Assembly: GCA_914767715.1 (NCBI GenBank)
Contig: OU612072.1
Location: 4,028,001 to 4,092,000 of the forward strand
Reading direction: 5' to 3'
Length of the DNA: 64,000 nucleotides
Source: Membranipora membranacea
Taxonomy: Eukaryota > Bryozoa > Gymnolaemata > Cheilostomatida > Membraniporidae
This document shows, piece after piece, positions 1-12,279 of the stretch. The notes below the pieces were generated by a model. It was given only the letters and a program-made list of their open reading frames with translations. It was not told the origin of the DNA and made no database searches. Each line of letters begins with the position of its first letter. Positions within the stretch are counted from its first letter, which is position 1. The position numbers and the translations under genes are program-made.

Positions 1-81
1 TTTTATTTCTCTGCTCAGTTCCATCCTCATCCCCTAATCTGCTAGACACCCCCTGATTACTTATTTGATTGTGTTATACAG

Positions 82-2709
82 GGATTTAAATTCACATCTA
101 AGGGATGGGAATCAGTATTCAAACCAGTCAGTGACACATGTACATATGTATCTGAAGGTCAGACCAAACGTAACTGGAATGGTAAGTTTACTGTAAAAAT
201 ATACTGAGGGCTTTGAAGATCTAATTCATAAAGATTTTCTCCGATGATAATCGCCCAATGCAATTGCTTTTTTTTTATTTTATTGGCATAATTTTCATTC
301 GATGAGAATGTTTTACAAAATCGGCTTTTCCTTTCTCTCGCAATGTTTGACTGCCTACCTTGGGTTATTGTTGTTCTCAACAAACGAGCAAAAACATGAA
401 GGTACAGTCAAACATTGCCAGAGACCCTGATATATAGAGAGCATCAGCAAAACGCTCTTTACATATTTATTTATTTGTTCTACATGATGAAATATATTTA
501 CAATAGGCCGCTGCTCACAATGTTATGAATTTTTACCATCCCTGTAGGGTCATTATGGATATTCATTTTTATTTGGCTATTATCATTGTTTTAGGGGAAG
601 CTCAGACTAAAGATATTGATGTTGTTGTGGTGCCAATAGTTGCACGTTTGAAGGCCCCCCGTCCCCCATATATGCCTCTATCAATCCCAGAGGATCTGGC
701 TCAAAGGCTACAGTGAGTATTTCTTTAATAAAGGAAGGTATAAATTATGATCTGTTTAGTGAGATCAGCTCCTCTCCCCCTTGTACAGAGCAGGGAATTC
801 TTTTCAATCATTTTGGTATATTACTAGATTGAAAGGTTAAAAAAATGACTCTTTATCTGGAATTTAATGTGTAAACCACTGGTCTAGATAATCTGCTTGA
901 ATAATACAGCCATGAAACTTGCTCCAGCATCCTCAATGCTCATAATGTATTCTATTGTAGAGCATTACATGGAGATCCATCTATATGGTTTATATCTCAG
1001 TTTGTTAAATATTTGATGAGACCTCAGAAACATTTACAGGACAATATAGACAGTGTAAAAGAAAAGATGAACTTGACGAATCCGATTGTCGGGTGAGCTT
1101 TCGGGTGACCCATACCTGAATAAAGTGTATCTTAAAGCCCCAAAAATATCCTGATTGCATTCTTTATATTTTTTTCTCCAAATGAAGTTTGATGAATCTT
1201 CTGGTTGAATATCCAGAAATGGTCAACAACATGTAAGATACTCTCATATCCATAAATGTAAATGACATTTAAAAACTAGTTACTTTTTGCGAGTTTATAG
1301 GCAATTTTGTTACCCACATAGTATTTCAAGCTTCAAAGAGAGAATTTAAGATACAGCAACTAATAATTCTCTGTGTCTGCTCTTGACTTCATGGGAAAGA
1401 TCATGCTTCTGGTCAATGTAAATATTGTACATTGTTTGTGGTAGTATACATGTGCGACGGACAGACAAGCTTTTAAGAGAAGCAAAGTTTCATGGTATTG
1501 AGGAGTATATGGAACATGTGGACCAGTGGTTTATGACACAGGAAAGAATCCCTAACAAAATAGACAAAAGAAGAGTTTATATAGCGTCCGATGACCCAAC
1601 GGTTCTACCAGAAGCTAGGGAAAAGTGGGTCATACTCAGACATTATTCTTATTGTTGACATATGATATATGTATATATATGTACATTATATATTGTTTTA
1701 TAAATATGTATATATATACATATATATATGTATGTCTGTTTTTCAGATTTAGGTCACCACAGAAGTTTAAGAAAGCAATTGCCCATTAATTCTACTATCA
1801 CAGATAAAATCGTTTGTACTAGATTGTTGAAACATAATAGTGTGATTTGACATTATTAAAATTGGTATGTACTATGTTATAAGTATATTATGTCTATCCC
1901 AATTGTTTCAGATATCCGGATTATGAATTCTTTGGAAATGTATCTATATCACAGAAGGCAGACTGTCCTGATAGATACACTGATGAATCACTAAGAGGTG
2001 TCCTCATAGATATACATATGCTCTCTATGACTGATTACTTAGTCTGTACTTTCTCCTCTGGTGTAGGTAGACATAACAACTAGTTTAAGGCTACTCATTT
2101 AATCATGCGTGTTACGTGTAAGAAACTGCAATATTTAAAGTTTTTCCCTTAACAGAATTATGGAACATGATATCTTGCAAACATGAGAACACTCGGTCGG
2201 GCACAAGCACTAATTATTTGTTGGAACAACTGGTCATATTTGGTAGGAAACACAATATGACTGTTTCATTAGCACGATCAGTGATCATGAGTCAACAAGT
2301 AAAAGATCATGAGTCAACTACTAAAATAACCAAAATGCATGCAACTAACATAAGGAATAGAATTGATACTATTATATCAGTGCTATCACGTACAACAGGT
2401 AGTTTCATATTTGCTCAAAGTGAGGGAACAAGTCAAGATATCAAAATAAATTGAGATTTTGCGTATGGTCATTACACTATTCAATTGTTTTTTTGTCAAG
2501 AACAATTGATGCAATAATACACCTTTGATTTATTTATTTTTTGGTAGATATGCAGATTGGTGTATGAAAAAATGCAGACGCTTCACCCAGACCCGAGTCT
2601 CTGGTATCATTCATTAGATTCTAAATATTCCTACTTTTATAAGCGATACAATAAAAGAGTCATAGTGAAATACCCGACATATCCTGAAGTCCCTCTGAGG
2701 CATACTTAG
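82..2709 (+). CDS. FUT8: Alpha-1,6-fucosyltransferase (FUT8-like), 3' six exons, SH3 domain missing
   Basis: Exons seen at 82-181, 595-712, 961-1092, 1445-1624, 1912-2062 and 2548-2709; every join keeps frame and uses GT-AG signals. The 5' exons lie off the left edge. The product contains HVRRTDK followed by an EEYM segment, then [33 protein letters not shown] and MQTLHPD, in the order of animal FUT8, the Golgi type II enzyme that adds core fucose from GDP-fucose to the inner GlcNAc of N-glycans. HVRR is the known donor-binding motif and is intact. The last exon runs from HSLD almost directly into VKYPTYPE, which in vertebrate FUT8 is the extreme C terminus. The roughly 60-70 residue SH3 region normally between them is absent, and no intron lies there. 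It is either an SH3-less lineage form or a deletion. The fucosyltransferase identity is very secure. Confidence 0.93.
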
Positions 2710-2959
2710 AAAAATAATAATGAGCATGTAAGTATAATCAATTTTGTTGTTCTTAAGTACACCCTCACTGTAATAAGCTTGTATGTATTCTCAGTAGTTT
2801 TCTGAAATATTATAAATTGTGATCAGTACTTGTGAGTTCAGCAGGATATTATCTCGGGCTACTGATTGTATCTATCGGTTATTTTAATACATTCATTTAG
2901 AAGTATAAGATAAAGTTGGTTAAAAATCGCGTTTATCATCTCTGTCGGAAGACTTAGAA

Positions 2960-3110
2960 ATAGAGGTGCCACAAGGGCGTGGCCACCATATTTGGCGCCA
3001 AGCTGCTCTCAGTTTTTAGGCAAGTAGAAGCACAGTGCCTTGTAGTAATTATACTGCACCGGGACGTAAACCCAAAACTTCCAAAACATCTGAGCTACCT
3101 CCTACTCCAG
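2960..3110 (-). repeat. tRNA-derived SINE, diverged copy
   Basis: The ends match the element at 30295-30470: both carry the string ccaccatatttgg followed by ccaagctgctctcag at one end, and gagctacctcctactcc at the other. Read on the minus strand, the start resembles an RNA polymerase III A box (TAGCTC). The middle differs between the two copies, so this one is old or chimeric. Confidence 0.6.
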
Positions 3111-3462
3111 ATAGTTGACAAAAACTGACTGATAAAGTGATATACTCACCTCAATCAGCAAGTAAACACAGAGAATTCAAAACAACATATTGGAGTTGCA
3201 TCCATGTGACCAAACAGTACATTATGTCTAGTTATTTGAGATTGTTAGAATTAGGGTGGCTAGTTGAATTCAAGCTGCATCATCAACTGTATGCGCCCTC
3301 AGAGTGCCACAAATGCAGCCTCAAGCCCTAACTTTTCCTCCATATACAAACTCATAAATATGCTGACACCTTAAATTGCCTTTTGACATCTGACCAAGTA
3401 CATGCATGCCTTGTGTTGAGTTTATTTTTTATATTTATATTTTATTACATTTATTCTGCAGA

Positions 3463-3625
3463 TAAAGAATTGACAAGCGAAAGTCAACAATTGCACACTT
3501 GTAACCTCACTGGGATGTCATCCTACGATATTCACAGTGGACAAATAGGAGCACCAAACACAGGATTCTATTTCAGAGCACCAAATTTAATAACGCAAAA
3601 TACCATATATGACATAAACATATAG
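3463..3625 (+). CDS. Possible last exon of an unidentified gene
   Basis: A strong pyrimidine tract ending in ctgcag (to 3462) precedes an open frame that stops with TAG at 3623-3625. Two AATAAA-type signals follow on the same strand (3801-3814). The 53 or so residues contain HTCNLTGMSSYDIHSGQIG, and I recognise no family. No partner exon with matching phase was identified between 2710 and 3462. It could be a terminal exon of a gene nested behind the fucosyltransferase gene, or a chance open frame. Confidence 0.3.
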
Positions 3626-3833
3626 CTACAATGTTGAATATAATATAATATTGGACTTAGTTATTTTCTCTTCCTATGTTTTTCCGCCTTGGTGCATTTT
3701 TTGGTTATACCAGGAGATTCTTTTCCTTAGGTTAATTTTTTGGATGAGACTCTGTACCTTTTCAATTCCATTGTTTTAAGCTTTTATCTGCTGGTAAAAC
3801 AATAAATGAATAAACTGCTACATGTATAGTTCA

Positions 3834-5132
3834 ATGTTGAACGTGATACAATCTGATGGAACTGAAATTGGTGTCTCTCTCTTCAAAGGCTGATCCTTTC
3901 GTCATAACGTTTACCAAAATGTACTGTTCAGACTGGCCCTGAATTGCAGATATTGGCATACCATTATTATCGGCCACGACCAGGTATGTTTGATAATGGA
4001 ACGCCACCAGCAATCTAGACAGTATTTGAGCACTAAAACCAACTGTGTTATGGCCATATCATAGGCAGGTCACATTCCCTCTAACACATAAGATCCTCAT
4101 TCAGATTTGCAGTTAGTTATCTTCCCTTATCCAAAGAGAAGACAACTATGTCATTTAATTTTGTCTTACAGTTCCTTCCTGACAGACTACCAACCTTGCA
4201 ATGATTGCACTTGAAGAGGCATTATATGCCTACCGGTGATTGTTTTCATCCTCGAATTCCCAATGCTAGATTGTGAATTAACCTTTCTATGGCTTGCTAG
4301 TGTATGCGCTCAAACGGTGGCGGGATGATGGTAGAGGCATCTCATTATCAACCACTGATACCATTTTTTACAATATTTTCGGAAACCCAAAGATTGTAAA
4401 CATCAAAAAGTTTGCCGCCCATGATAGCAACATCATAATATGCATTCAATGCCAAATTCTCTGGCAAAATGGTGGTGTCTGGTTGTGCGATCACCAGGAT
4501 AAGGAAATACACGTAGAACAGTACAGCTAGTCAGCGATTATGGCTGCTAACTTAAGTCTATATTTATGGTTATGATGAAATAAAATATGTTGCAGTTAAT
4601 ACAGCAATGTTAATATCAGACACTTGCAGCAGAGATGGATAGTGCAAATAAAATCAAGAGCTGGAAATATTTTTGCCACACAAATAAAACAAAAAAAATT
4701 CATGATGATCAAGCCGACTAACAAGCTATGCTAAGCTAAGCTCTTTCCTCAATGGGATACCACTCCTTAACATTTAACAGTTCTGAGATTGAAATCTTGA
4801 GCCTTCAAGTTGTAAGCACAAGTGGTGAGTTTGCCTTAGCGTAAGCAGCGTTGGCTATTAAAGTAGCGCAATCGAGATAAGACTGAAAAATATCCACAGG
4901 ACACCACATCGGAGTGTGTTGCAGTACTTAGTGTCATCAAAAATCTCCTGATCATATCTCCTTGGGCAGCATGTGCTTCGCAGATAGGGGAAAGTCCAAC
5001 AAAGAAAAATACCCTCGCAAATACAACTCCCCCGATGACAAGCTGATCCTCGATAGGTGTGCTTTCCAAAATCTGCACCATGTTGTTCGGGAATTCAATA
5101 CCAGTGGCCAATAAAACACTCAAACAAGACTC
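3834..5132 (-). CDS. Three exon-like blocks of an unidentified, partly membrane-like protein
   Basis: Three minus-strand open blocks begin after acceptor-like signals: about 5132-4890 (after a run of T ending in GCAG), about 4530-4360, and 4052-3834 ending in TGA. The first has a hydrophobic stretch (VIGGVVFARVFFFVGL). The second starts with a strongly hydrophobic segment (VLFYVYFLILVIAQPD). The third contains YQTYLVVADNNG. Blocks two and three can be joined in phase 1 with a weak GT donor at about 4360. Codon use looks protein-like, but I recognise no family. An eroded gene or an ORFan are both possible. Confidence 0.35.
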
Positions 5133-5539
5133 TGCAAAAAAAAAAACATGCCATGGTCAGTTTAAACATACTATGATAGATAGAATGTCATTATTCCCTA
5201 CATCAAACATCACAAGGAATCAAACGATCAATTTCCATTCAAGGCATTTTATTTGGTATAACCATTGTAAATTATACAAAAAATGTTAGTTAAAATGCCA
5301 AAATAAATGGCCGAATATCACGCCTTGTCTGCTAGAAATGGTAACAGAAATTACTGCTATCCAGAATAGATAATACAAATTTGAGTCTTTGTGACAAATA
5401 TTATAACAGATAGAAATCGGAGAGCTGACAATATTTGTGTTTTGAGATAGTACTCTGATTAATACTCTCTTTTTAGTTGATCTGTGTTTCTGTGTTATAT
5501 CACCGCATCAGATTCTCAGCACATATATACAATAACATT

Positions 5540-7130
5540 CTACATTACAGCAAGCAACAGTATTCTATATAGTGGATACGAGATTCGACCAACTGATACA
5601 TTCATTTTAACACATTTATGTCTCTCGACTATCACGAGGGAGGCTGCCTTTATTGAACATAATTGTGATAATCTTTTAATGGTACATGGATAATGTATAC
5701 GCAGGAGGGTATATTTCTGGTCACCTATGAGAAAGTCTTTACAGTCTAGCTCTCGAGATAGCCTATCCGGAATAGTGTTGTCTTCAGTTCTTATGTGAAC
5801 AGTCCTGACCACCACATTATGTTCCATAATCGACAGAGCACAGCGCTTGCGTAGGGTATTGATTTTACGATCTTTTGAGTACATAGCGTTCAGCATTGAA
5901 TCTAAGGCCATATTGTTGGTCTATACACGGATGGTAGAATTTCTTAATTCTGATATCCGGCTATGAAGGGCAGCGTATACTGGGTCAACCTCTAGGAGTG
6001 TGATGTTTTTTCAGAGCGCCACCAATCATCATCCCATTTTCCACTGAACATCATATCCCCCATCACTGCACCATATCCAGTAGATCCTGAGGCGTCTGTT
6101 AATGTCAGATGTTTTGGTTCCTCCTCTTGGAATAGGAATTTGAACTTTTTCTCTGCAGTGCAACTCGCCAAGAACTGTTCCCATAGTCTTCTCTTACTCA
6201 ACTGCTTACTCACCTCGTAGCCCAACCATTCTTCGACAGAACCTCTCTCAGTTGCTCATGAAGGCTCCCCAGCAAAGACTTTCCTGGAAGTAGACTTTGA
6301 CAGAGAAATGTTAATTTTCCTATAAGTTTCTGTAAAGTATGCAGCTTCTGATGTTTCTTGTAAAAAAGCTGTGTAATCATTTCTATTGCCTTGTCCCGCT
6401 TAGTATCAGGGATGAAGAATGATAAGTCATGAGCATTGACGTCGAGGCCAAGAAATTCCAGGGTCTGACAGGGACATACTGTCTTTTCTTCGCTAACTGG
6501 AGAACTGGTATCGTTTAGACAGTCTAGGTAGTCCCTAAGAGCAGATTGGCATTCCTCTCTGCTTTCAGCCAAAATAAAAATCAAAATAGCTGAAAATGGC
6601 CGATTTTGGATTGTATTTTCTAAATGACCACTCTAAAGCATTTGATACCTCTGTGAATATGCGGCAAGATGTGCCATGTCCTATTGGTAAGCAAGTATCA
6701 CAGAAAAAATTATCTTGAAATTTCATCACGAGATATCTCCAGTCATCTTTGTGGATATGAACGCAGCAATAGGCATCCTTCAGATCCACTTTGCTTAGCC
6801 ACCAACTTGTATACCTTTTTTTCACAAGGAATCTTGTCACATCTATCAGGCTGCAATATTTGACACGTTTTTCACTGTCAGGAATATGATCATTCACAGA
6901 GATTTGTTTTGGGTAGGATAGGTTGTGTATCAATCTGAACTTTCATGAGGTAGACTTTGGAATGGTATAAAGAGGTGAAATAATAAGGTCATTTATAGGA
7001 GTTTTCTTATATGGGCCCAGTATAAGTCCATTTTCAAGCTCGGTGTTGAGCTTTTTCAACAGCTCTTTGCTGATATGAGCTTCCTTCATTTGTTCTCTTG
7101 GGGCCTATAGAATGGTTTAAAGTCTTCATA
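5540..7130 (-). mobile_element. Broken DIRS-like retroelement: reverse transcriptase and RNase H
   Basis: Reading the minus strand from 7130, the pieces are: a PLYTIPK segment, FRLIHNLSYP, SVNDHIP, KVDLKDAY, DTCLPIGHGTSC, then FILAES, EFLGLDV and an HTLQKLIGKL segment. RNase H pieces follow (LTLTDASGSTGYGAVMGD at about 6110-6060 and HIRTEDNTIPDRLSR at about 5800-5750). This order matches the RT-RNase H of DIRS-type tyrosine-recombinase retroelements. There is a stop before FRLIHN. A frameshift falls exactly on the expected YxDD catalytic box (the frame reads YFDFYFG, while the continuation is in another frame), and at least two more frame changes follow. I see no tyrosine recombinase or split repeats. 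It is inactive. Confidence 0.82.
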
Positions 7131-7768
7131 TATTACTTCCTGTATGTGTATTCCTCCAGAAAATTCCATAAGCGATTGCTTCTAACTGGTGTACACGGTA
7201 CCGCTGTTTGGAAATCAGTAGCATTGTCATGCAAAGCTGTAAAAGATTAACTAATGTTAGTACAGCATAACATTACTGAAATACCTACGTTTTAATTGGT
7301 TTTCAAAAAAACTATCACGATTGATACTGCTTATATTTATGATGGAGGAGGAGGAAGGTAGAACAAGTATCATATGCAATCTGCTTTCACAATTAATAAA
7401 TGATTATGATCGACTGCCTGCATTTTCGAGAGAAAGATTGAATCATTTTAACCTCTCATTTTTTACGTGAGTTTGCCCCATGTCTAGAAACATTGCATTT
7501 GGAACATATATATTATGTTCATATGAACAACAATCTCTTTTACTACATACACCCAGATTAAAAATTTGCAGATTCCTTGATTGCTGGGAGCTGTTGAGGT
7601 GTTAAAACTACTTCTCATTGGTGGTCTACTAGCCACTGAAATGCTTTCTGGCATGAATGGCCCCAGGGGAGTACGCCAGATGTTGCTTTCAGGTTATGCT
7701 ACATTATGTGCCATAATCTTATGCTCACCTTTTCAATAGAGTACTAATAGCCTTCCTGAGGTCCTTGA
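7130..7768. other. Region without a supported gene
   Basis: No domain was recognised. It may be decayed 5' sequence of the DIRS-like element, but no motif supports that. Confidence 0.4.
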
Positions 7769-8050
7769 TCAGGTTCTGAACCGGCCCTCTACCTTGCGAC
7801 TGAATGCATACACTGACCCGGATATGGTGAACTCCAGCCAGTCATGAGGTGTGAACCATGAGTAGTGGGTCCTCACTCTATTCAGAAAACCGGAACGCAT
7901 ATGTGAGAGACTGGAGAGCTTTTCTGCTATTCTATCATATGTTGTCTGCTCATGACTCAGTATAGTTGTGAAAACACGCCTAGCGACCCCTATGAAAGTA
8001 GATGGAACATTTTCATATAATAAAAAACCAAGGAAATGATTGTTATGCTA
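7769..8050 (-). pseudogene. Unidentified coding-like open frame of about 90 codons
   Basis: An uninterrupted minus-strand frame ends in TGA at 7771-7769. It has protein-like composition, with pieces such as RVFTTILSHEQTTYDRIAEK and WFTPHDWLEFTISGSVYAF. It has no ATG of its own and no family I recognise. It lies upstream, in the same orientation, of the DIRS-like remnant, so it may be gag-region debris, or an exon of a lost gene. Confidence 0.3.
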
Positions 8051-9780
8051 TGTTAGTTCATTAAACAAAACCAAATTTTGTTGGGAAAAAAGAGAGATTT
8101 GAACATCCTGGTTTGGGCTTTTGTTTGGTAAAGACAGCTAAACATAAGATGTCATAGGCATAGGGTCACAATACAGTGCTGGTGAGGAGACATAACTATT
8201 GATAAGCTGGTCAGATTAGGTAGGAAGTGACTGAGTTTACATTATAACCAATATTGTATTTAGGTAACTACTTAGCAGCAGATTATGCATAGGCTCAAAG
8301 ACATGGTCCTTCACTGGGTCATAGTACTGCAGATCATCAACCACTGAATATCTAAAACTATAAGCGGAGGGATATGAACAGTGGTTTGAAATCACTCAAA
8401 ATCATGATGATTTATATAATAAACACAATACTGAAGTTTTGTGTTTATGATAAACGCATGTGTATAGAAAAACCACAACTGTTTCAGGATGGCATATTTT
8501 TCCTAATTATTGTTGATGGAAAAGTAATTTATTATGACCTGATATATTTAGCTTTTGCTTAGGTTAACCATTTACTGTTTGTCATGCCATTGAATAGCCT
8601 TCGTGGTAGCTCTAACTAAACAATAGACTTATATAGCTATCAACTGTGTCCCATTGGCTTTATGGTAAAATTCAGTGTTCAGTGCCTTGTCTGGCATGGT
8701 TGTGTGTCAAAGCTCAACATAAGCCTTGTCTTTAGCCTTGAGAGAGCTGTATTTAAAACTTAAAATGTAAATTTATTATCAGCTGGATTGAGTAACCTAA
8801 CTAATAACTACTGAATCGGAAATCCATGCTGCACTATAATTCAAGACTGAAATCAGGAATTAATAGGGAGTATTTTGAATTGTATATTTTGTTTTCTTGT
8901 CATCTTGTAAATTTTATTGAATGGATGAATGACATGGAATTGTTTTTCGAATTATTGATTGTTTCCACTGGAACTTGGATTATACTGCAATTATTGACGT
9001 TGAATTGTGTATTTTTGTTTGATTAGTTTTTACATCGACCATACATGTTTATTGTTATATATGCCATGCCTTAACGATGACAGTTAATTAGTCTGCTAAC
9101 AGACATCACAGGAAGGGATGTCAGATTTTATTGTTCATTTATGATGACCACAATGCAGTGGCTATCTCCTTTCTATGTAAACAAAACTACTAGTAAGATG
9201 CCTCTGCTAGATGCTCCCAATAAAATATCATAAAACATCACCAACACACAAACTCAATATTTATTAATTTGCTTAATTTGTATTCAGCTGTAGAAGGAAC
9301 GGTGTATCTGTAAATGGAACACCAGCTGAAGTTAAACTCATTTTCTGTGGCGATGTTATAAATGTTATAAAGAGATCTTAAAGGCTCGAAGTTCAATAAG
9401 TAATGTTCATTTGTTATAATCTTAAATGTCAGTTGAAATTAAAATTTTATTGCAAACATCAATTTGTCTTTATTGTCACAATTGTGACTGTATCATCACT
9501 GTCATAAATGTCGTTAATCTGTTATAATATCGGTCTAGTCTCTACAATTAACTGATCCACCGAAAAATTAGCCAATGCCTCATATCACTTTTTCAAATAA
9601 TGTTTTGGGAAAAAATGGCTGAATCACAGTCCTGTGTTCTACCACATATGTGTAGTAAAACCAGATGAGGGTGTGCTATTTATATTTTTTTTGTCTGATT
9701 ATGTCATGAAAACTTGAAATCAATTATAAATTAAAAAAACAGCTTACTTTACCCATATATCTCCACCATATATCAATGAA
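8051..9780. other. Region without a supported gene
   Basis: AT-rich sequence with only short, low-complexity open frames (for example 8374-8562 and 8826-9026). They are rich in Ile, Phe and Leu, as expected of translated AT-rich noncoding DNA. Confidence 0.5.
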
Positions 9781-9787
9781 AATCAGC

Positions 9788-9990
9788 AAGTTTCAGCGGC
9801 TTTGTTGGCCGGGTGGCTAGTGTGCTCGATCACAGCGCAGCGCAAGAGTCCCAAGTTCAAATCCCGGTTTTGACCAAAAAAGAATCAAAGGGGTGCATGG
9901 GTATGATAAATTGATTTTTGTTTGTATGTACCACAATCATAACATGCTTGTTGCGCGTGAGGCCCGAGTTCAAATCCCTCTGAAGACTTT
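9788..9990 (+). repeat. tRNA-derived SINE-like element
   Basis: It contains a degenerate A-box-like stretch (gggtggctagtgtg) followed by a good B box (agttcaaatccc, at about 9854). A second B-box-like string (gagttcaaatccc) follows at about 9968, suggesting a dimeric or nested structure. A related element lies at 10620-10690. Confidence 0.5.
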
Positions 9991-10174
9991 ATTGGCATCT
10001 ATATCATTTTCAAAAAAATGTTATTCAAAAGTGCCATTAAAAATAAACAGCAAAGGTTGACTAAAAAATTGAATAATTTACATTTCATCTCTATTACTAC
10101 TTGGTGGTTTAACTTGTTTTGTTTTGATGATAGGTTTAATATTATTTTTAAATATGAGTATACCACAGCTATAT

Positions 10175-10655
10175 ATCATAAACAATAATATGTTATATAC
10201 AATTATATATTATGTACAATTATGTACAATTATGTACAATTATATATTATACTTAATTATATATTGTTTACAATTATATATGAAATTAATTTATATATTA
10301 TTTACAAGTACATATTATATTAAATCATAAATTGTATTAAATTATATATTAAATTAAATAATATATTATTTATAATTGTATATTATATTGAATAATATAT
10401 GATATTTAATTATTTATTCTATTTAATTATATATTATTTACAATTATATACAAAATAAGACATACCACAATCATCGCGGATTTCATTAACATAATAATCA
10501 TCTCTTTAACTACTTGGTGGTTTAACTTGTTTGGTTTTGGCACCTATTTATTACTACTTCCACCCACTATATCATCAAATTTAAACACCTGGTCTTTTTT
10601 GCACTGAGCATTGCAAGCTTCAGCGGCCCAGCGTGGCTGAGCGGTAGGAGTGATT
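10175..10655 (+). repeat. AT-rich long repeat, copy 1
   Basis: A run of ATATATTATGTACAATTAT-like units passes into a unique tail (cataccacaatcatc, then acttggtggtttaacttg, then aaacacctgg, then gcattgcaagcttcagc). The same order occurs at 13945-14397 in the same orientation. A partial piece of the tail (acttggtggtttaacttg) also lies at about 10100. Confidence 0.8.
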
Positions 10656-10700
10656 GATCACAGCCCGAGTTCAAACTCTGTTTAGGCAAGATTAACAAAA
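10620..10700 (+). repeat. tRNA-derived SINE-like fragment
   Basis: It has a good A box (tggctgagcggtagg) and a B box (gagttcaaactc) about 35 bases later. It is fused to the end of the AT-rich repeat. The second repeat copy keeps only the A-box end (14372-14397). Confidence 0.55.
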
Positions 10701-11299
10701 GCAAGAAGGGAGCTTGGGGCATTGTTGGGGGAGTTCTGCCACATTATAGGACAACGATTCTCAGGCTGTCTACCTCATAGTTGGCATGGAAAGGACAGCC
10801 ATTTTTAATTTGCAGTTATAATGACATCACCAATTGGCCATCAATCATAAACCTAATCTACAACCTGAGTGTATATCATCCACAGCCCTGAAGTTTTGTG
10901 GCATTTATGATTGCGGCATTTCTAGTTATTTTGTCAACCACCTTGCTTGGAATAATGAATATGAGATCATTACAACCATTTCAAAATGTGCTTTGAAAGC
11001 GCAAATGATCACATCCTTTGCTATCTAACAAGGGTTCAATCCCCGCTTTCGTCTCGAGATATTAACCTTGGCTTCTCCCATACCACAAAACTCAAATTCA
11101 ACTTCAACCAACAACTCTCACAAATCACACACCGACTGCTGGAACTACTCATCCTTCTAATATCAAGGTTGTGTTCTATCAGCAATAACCAAAATTGTCT
11201 AGGGGTCCTTAATCGCCTTTTCCTTGGTGAGCACGGTTTCATACCACTACCCTCCCCCCACATATAAGACAAGACAGAGCATGTATATTATGGATTGAG

Positions 11300-12279
11300 T
11301 CATATGAGTCATCCATACCTGATTCCTGTTTCTATTTCATATATTTTGATGGCTGTCTTCGTACTTGTCCCCGCCATAGTACGTAACTCCTTACGCACGT
11401 CTCTATGTTCCGGGCCTGCTTTTGGAGGTCTTATAGTTAGTAGATCTCCATCTTCCCCATGTAAATTTTGCTTGCACTTCGTACAGCCCATAGTTGCTGT
11501 GCCTGCCAGCCAGCCTAACGATTTTCTAATCATTGGAAGGTCACATGACCAGCACAGCACCTTAACGCGAACCACGAGACCCTCTATGATAACTCCCTGT
11601 TCGAGTTATTGCAATTCATCAATCAAAGGCTGTAGAATGTTGTTCATTTTATCAGTAGGAGGTTCTTTGGGTCCAGGGATGATAGCTATCAAACAAAAAT
11701 CTTAATACCATAGCGCTATCAAATGTTTTAAGATTGATGTTTACCTGTTTCATTCTGTGTGCTACTGTTACATTCTAATTTGGGATAGTTATTGTCAAAG
11801 AAAATGCTAAAGTTATGTGCCGATACTTAAATCTCATTTCAGCGCAGATTTTCTATTAAACAATAAAATTGTGTGCACCTGAATGTTGTAACTTTTTAGG
11901 GATGGTCTCAAAAACAGATTTTCCGTCTCTGAAATTTTTCTCGGTTTTTAATCTGGATATTGACCTATTAAAATATGATTGTCATCCTGTACACTTACGT
12001 GCGCAGAAGATGAATGAGGCAACAGCAGGAAACATGTTGTTCAGTATCAATGATATTGATGTTTAATAGTGCAATTACCTGACATGAAGATATTGTGCAG
12101 TTGTTGCCGGATTTCCCTTGGAAGATTGAGCGCAGAGTAATACACAAAACCAATTGAATGCTAAGTGGGCTGGAAAACTTGCCACCAGTCAATGTTCATC
12201 AGTAACCCAGGATTCAGGTTGCAATCCGGATATATCAACCAATCTTTTTCCTCCTTAAATTTTTCACAATCAAACCAGC
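11300..12279 (-). pseudogene. CACTA/EnSpm-like transposase remnant (TNP2/Transposase_21 type)
   Basis: Two exons join in phase 1: 12279-12079 (after an ACTCAG acceptor; donor GTAATT) and 11686 to about 11300. The first encodes WFDCEKFKEEKDW, LLMNIDWWQVFQPT, a stop, then SALNLPREIRQQLHNIFM. The second encodes IIPGPKEPPTDKMN, a stop after DELQ, then VKVLCWSCDLPMIRKSLGWL and GCTKCKQN. The sequence of NxDWxQxF, NLPR, IIPGPKEP and CDLPxxRK is the familiar signature of EnSpm/CACTA-type transposases in animals and plants. At least two in-frame stops make it inactive. Terminal CACTA repeats were not found. Confidence 0.8.

Noticed and set aside
2167-2454. 95-codon plus-strand open frame in the last FUT8-like intron
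   Set aside because: It lies between exons that join cleanly in phase, and has no motif and no splice signals of its own.
10124-10330. Open frame rich in Ile, Tyr, Leu
   Set aside because: It is translation of the ATATATTATGTACAATTAT satellite.
10986-11272. Overlapping open frames on both strands, and a B-box-like string (agggttcaatcccc at about 11030)
   Set aside because: No protein motif. A SINE is possible, but no A box or second copy was found.
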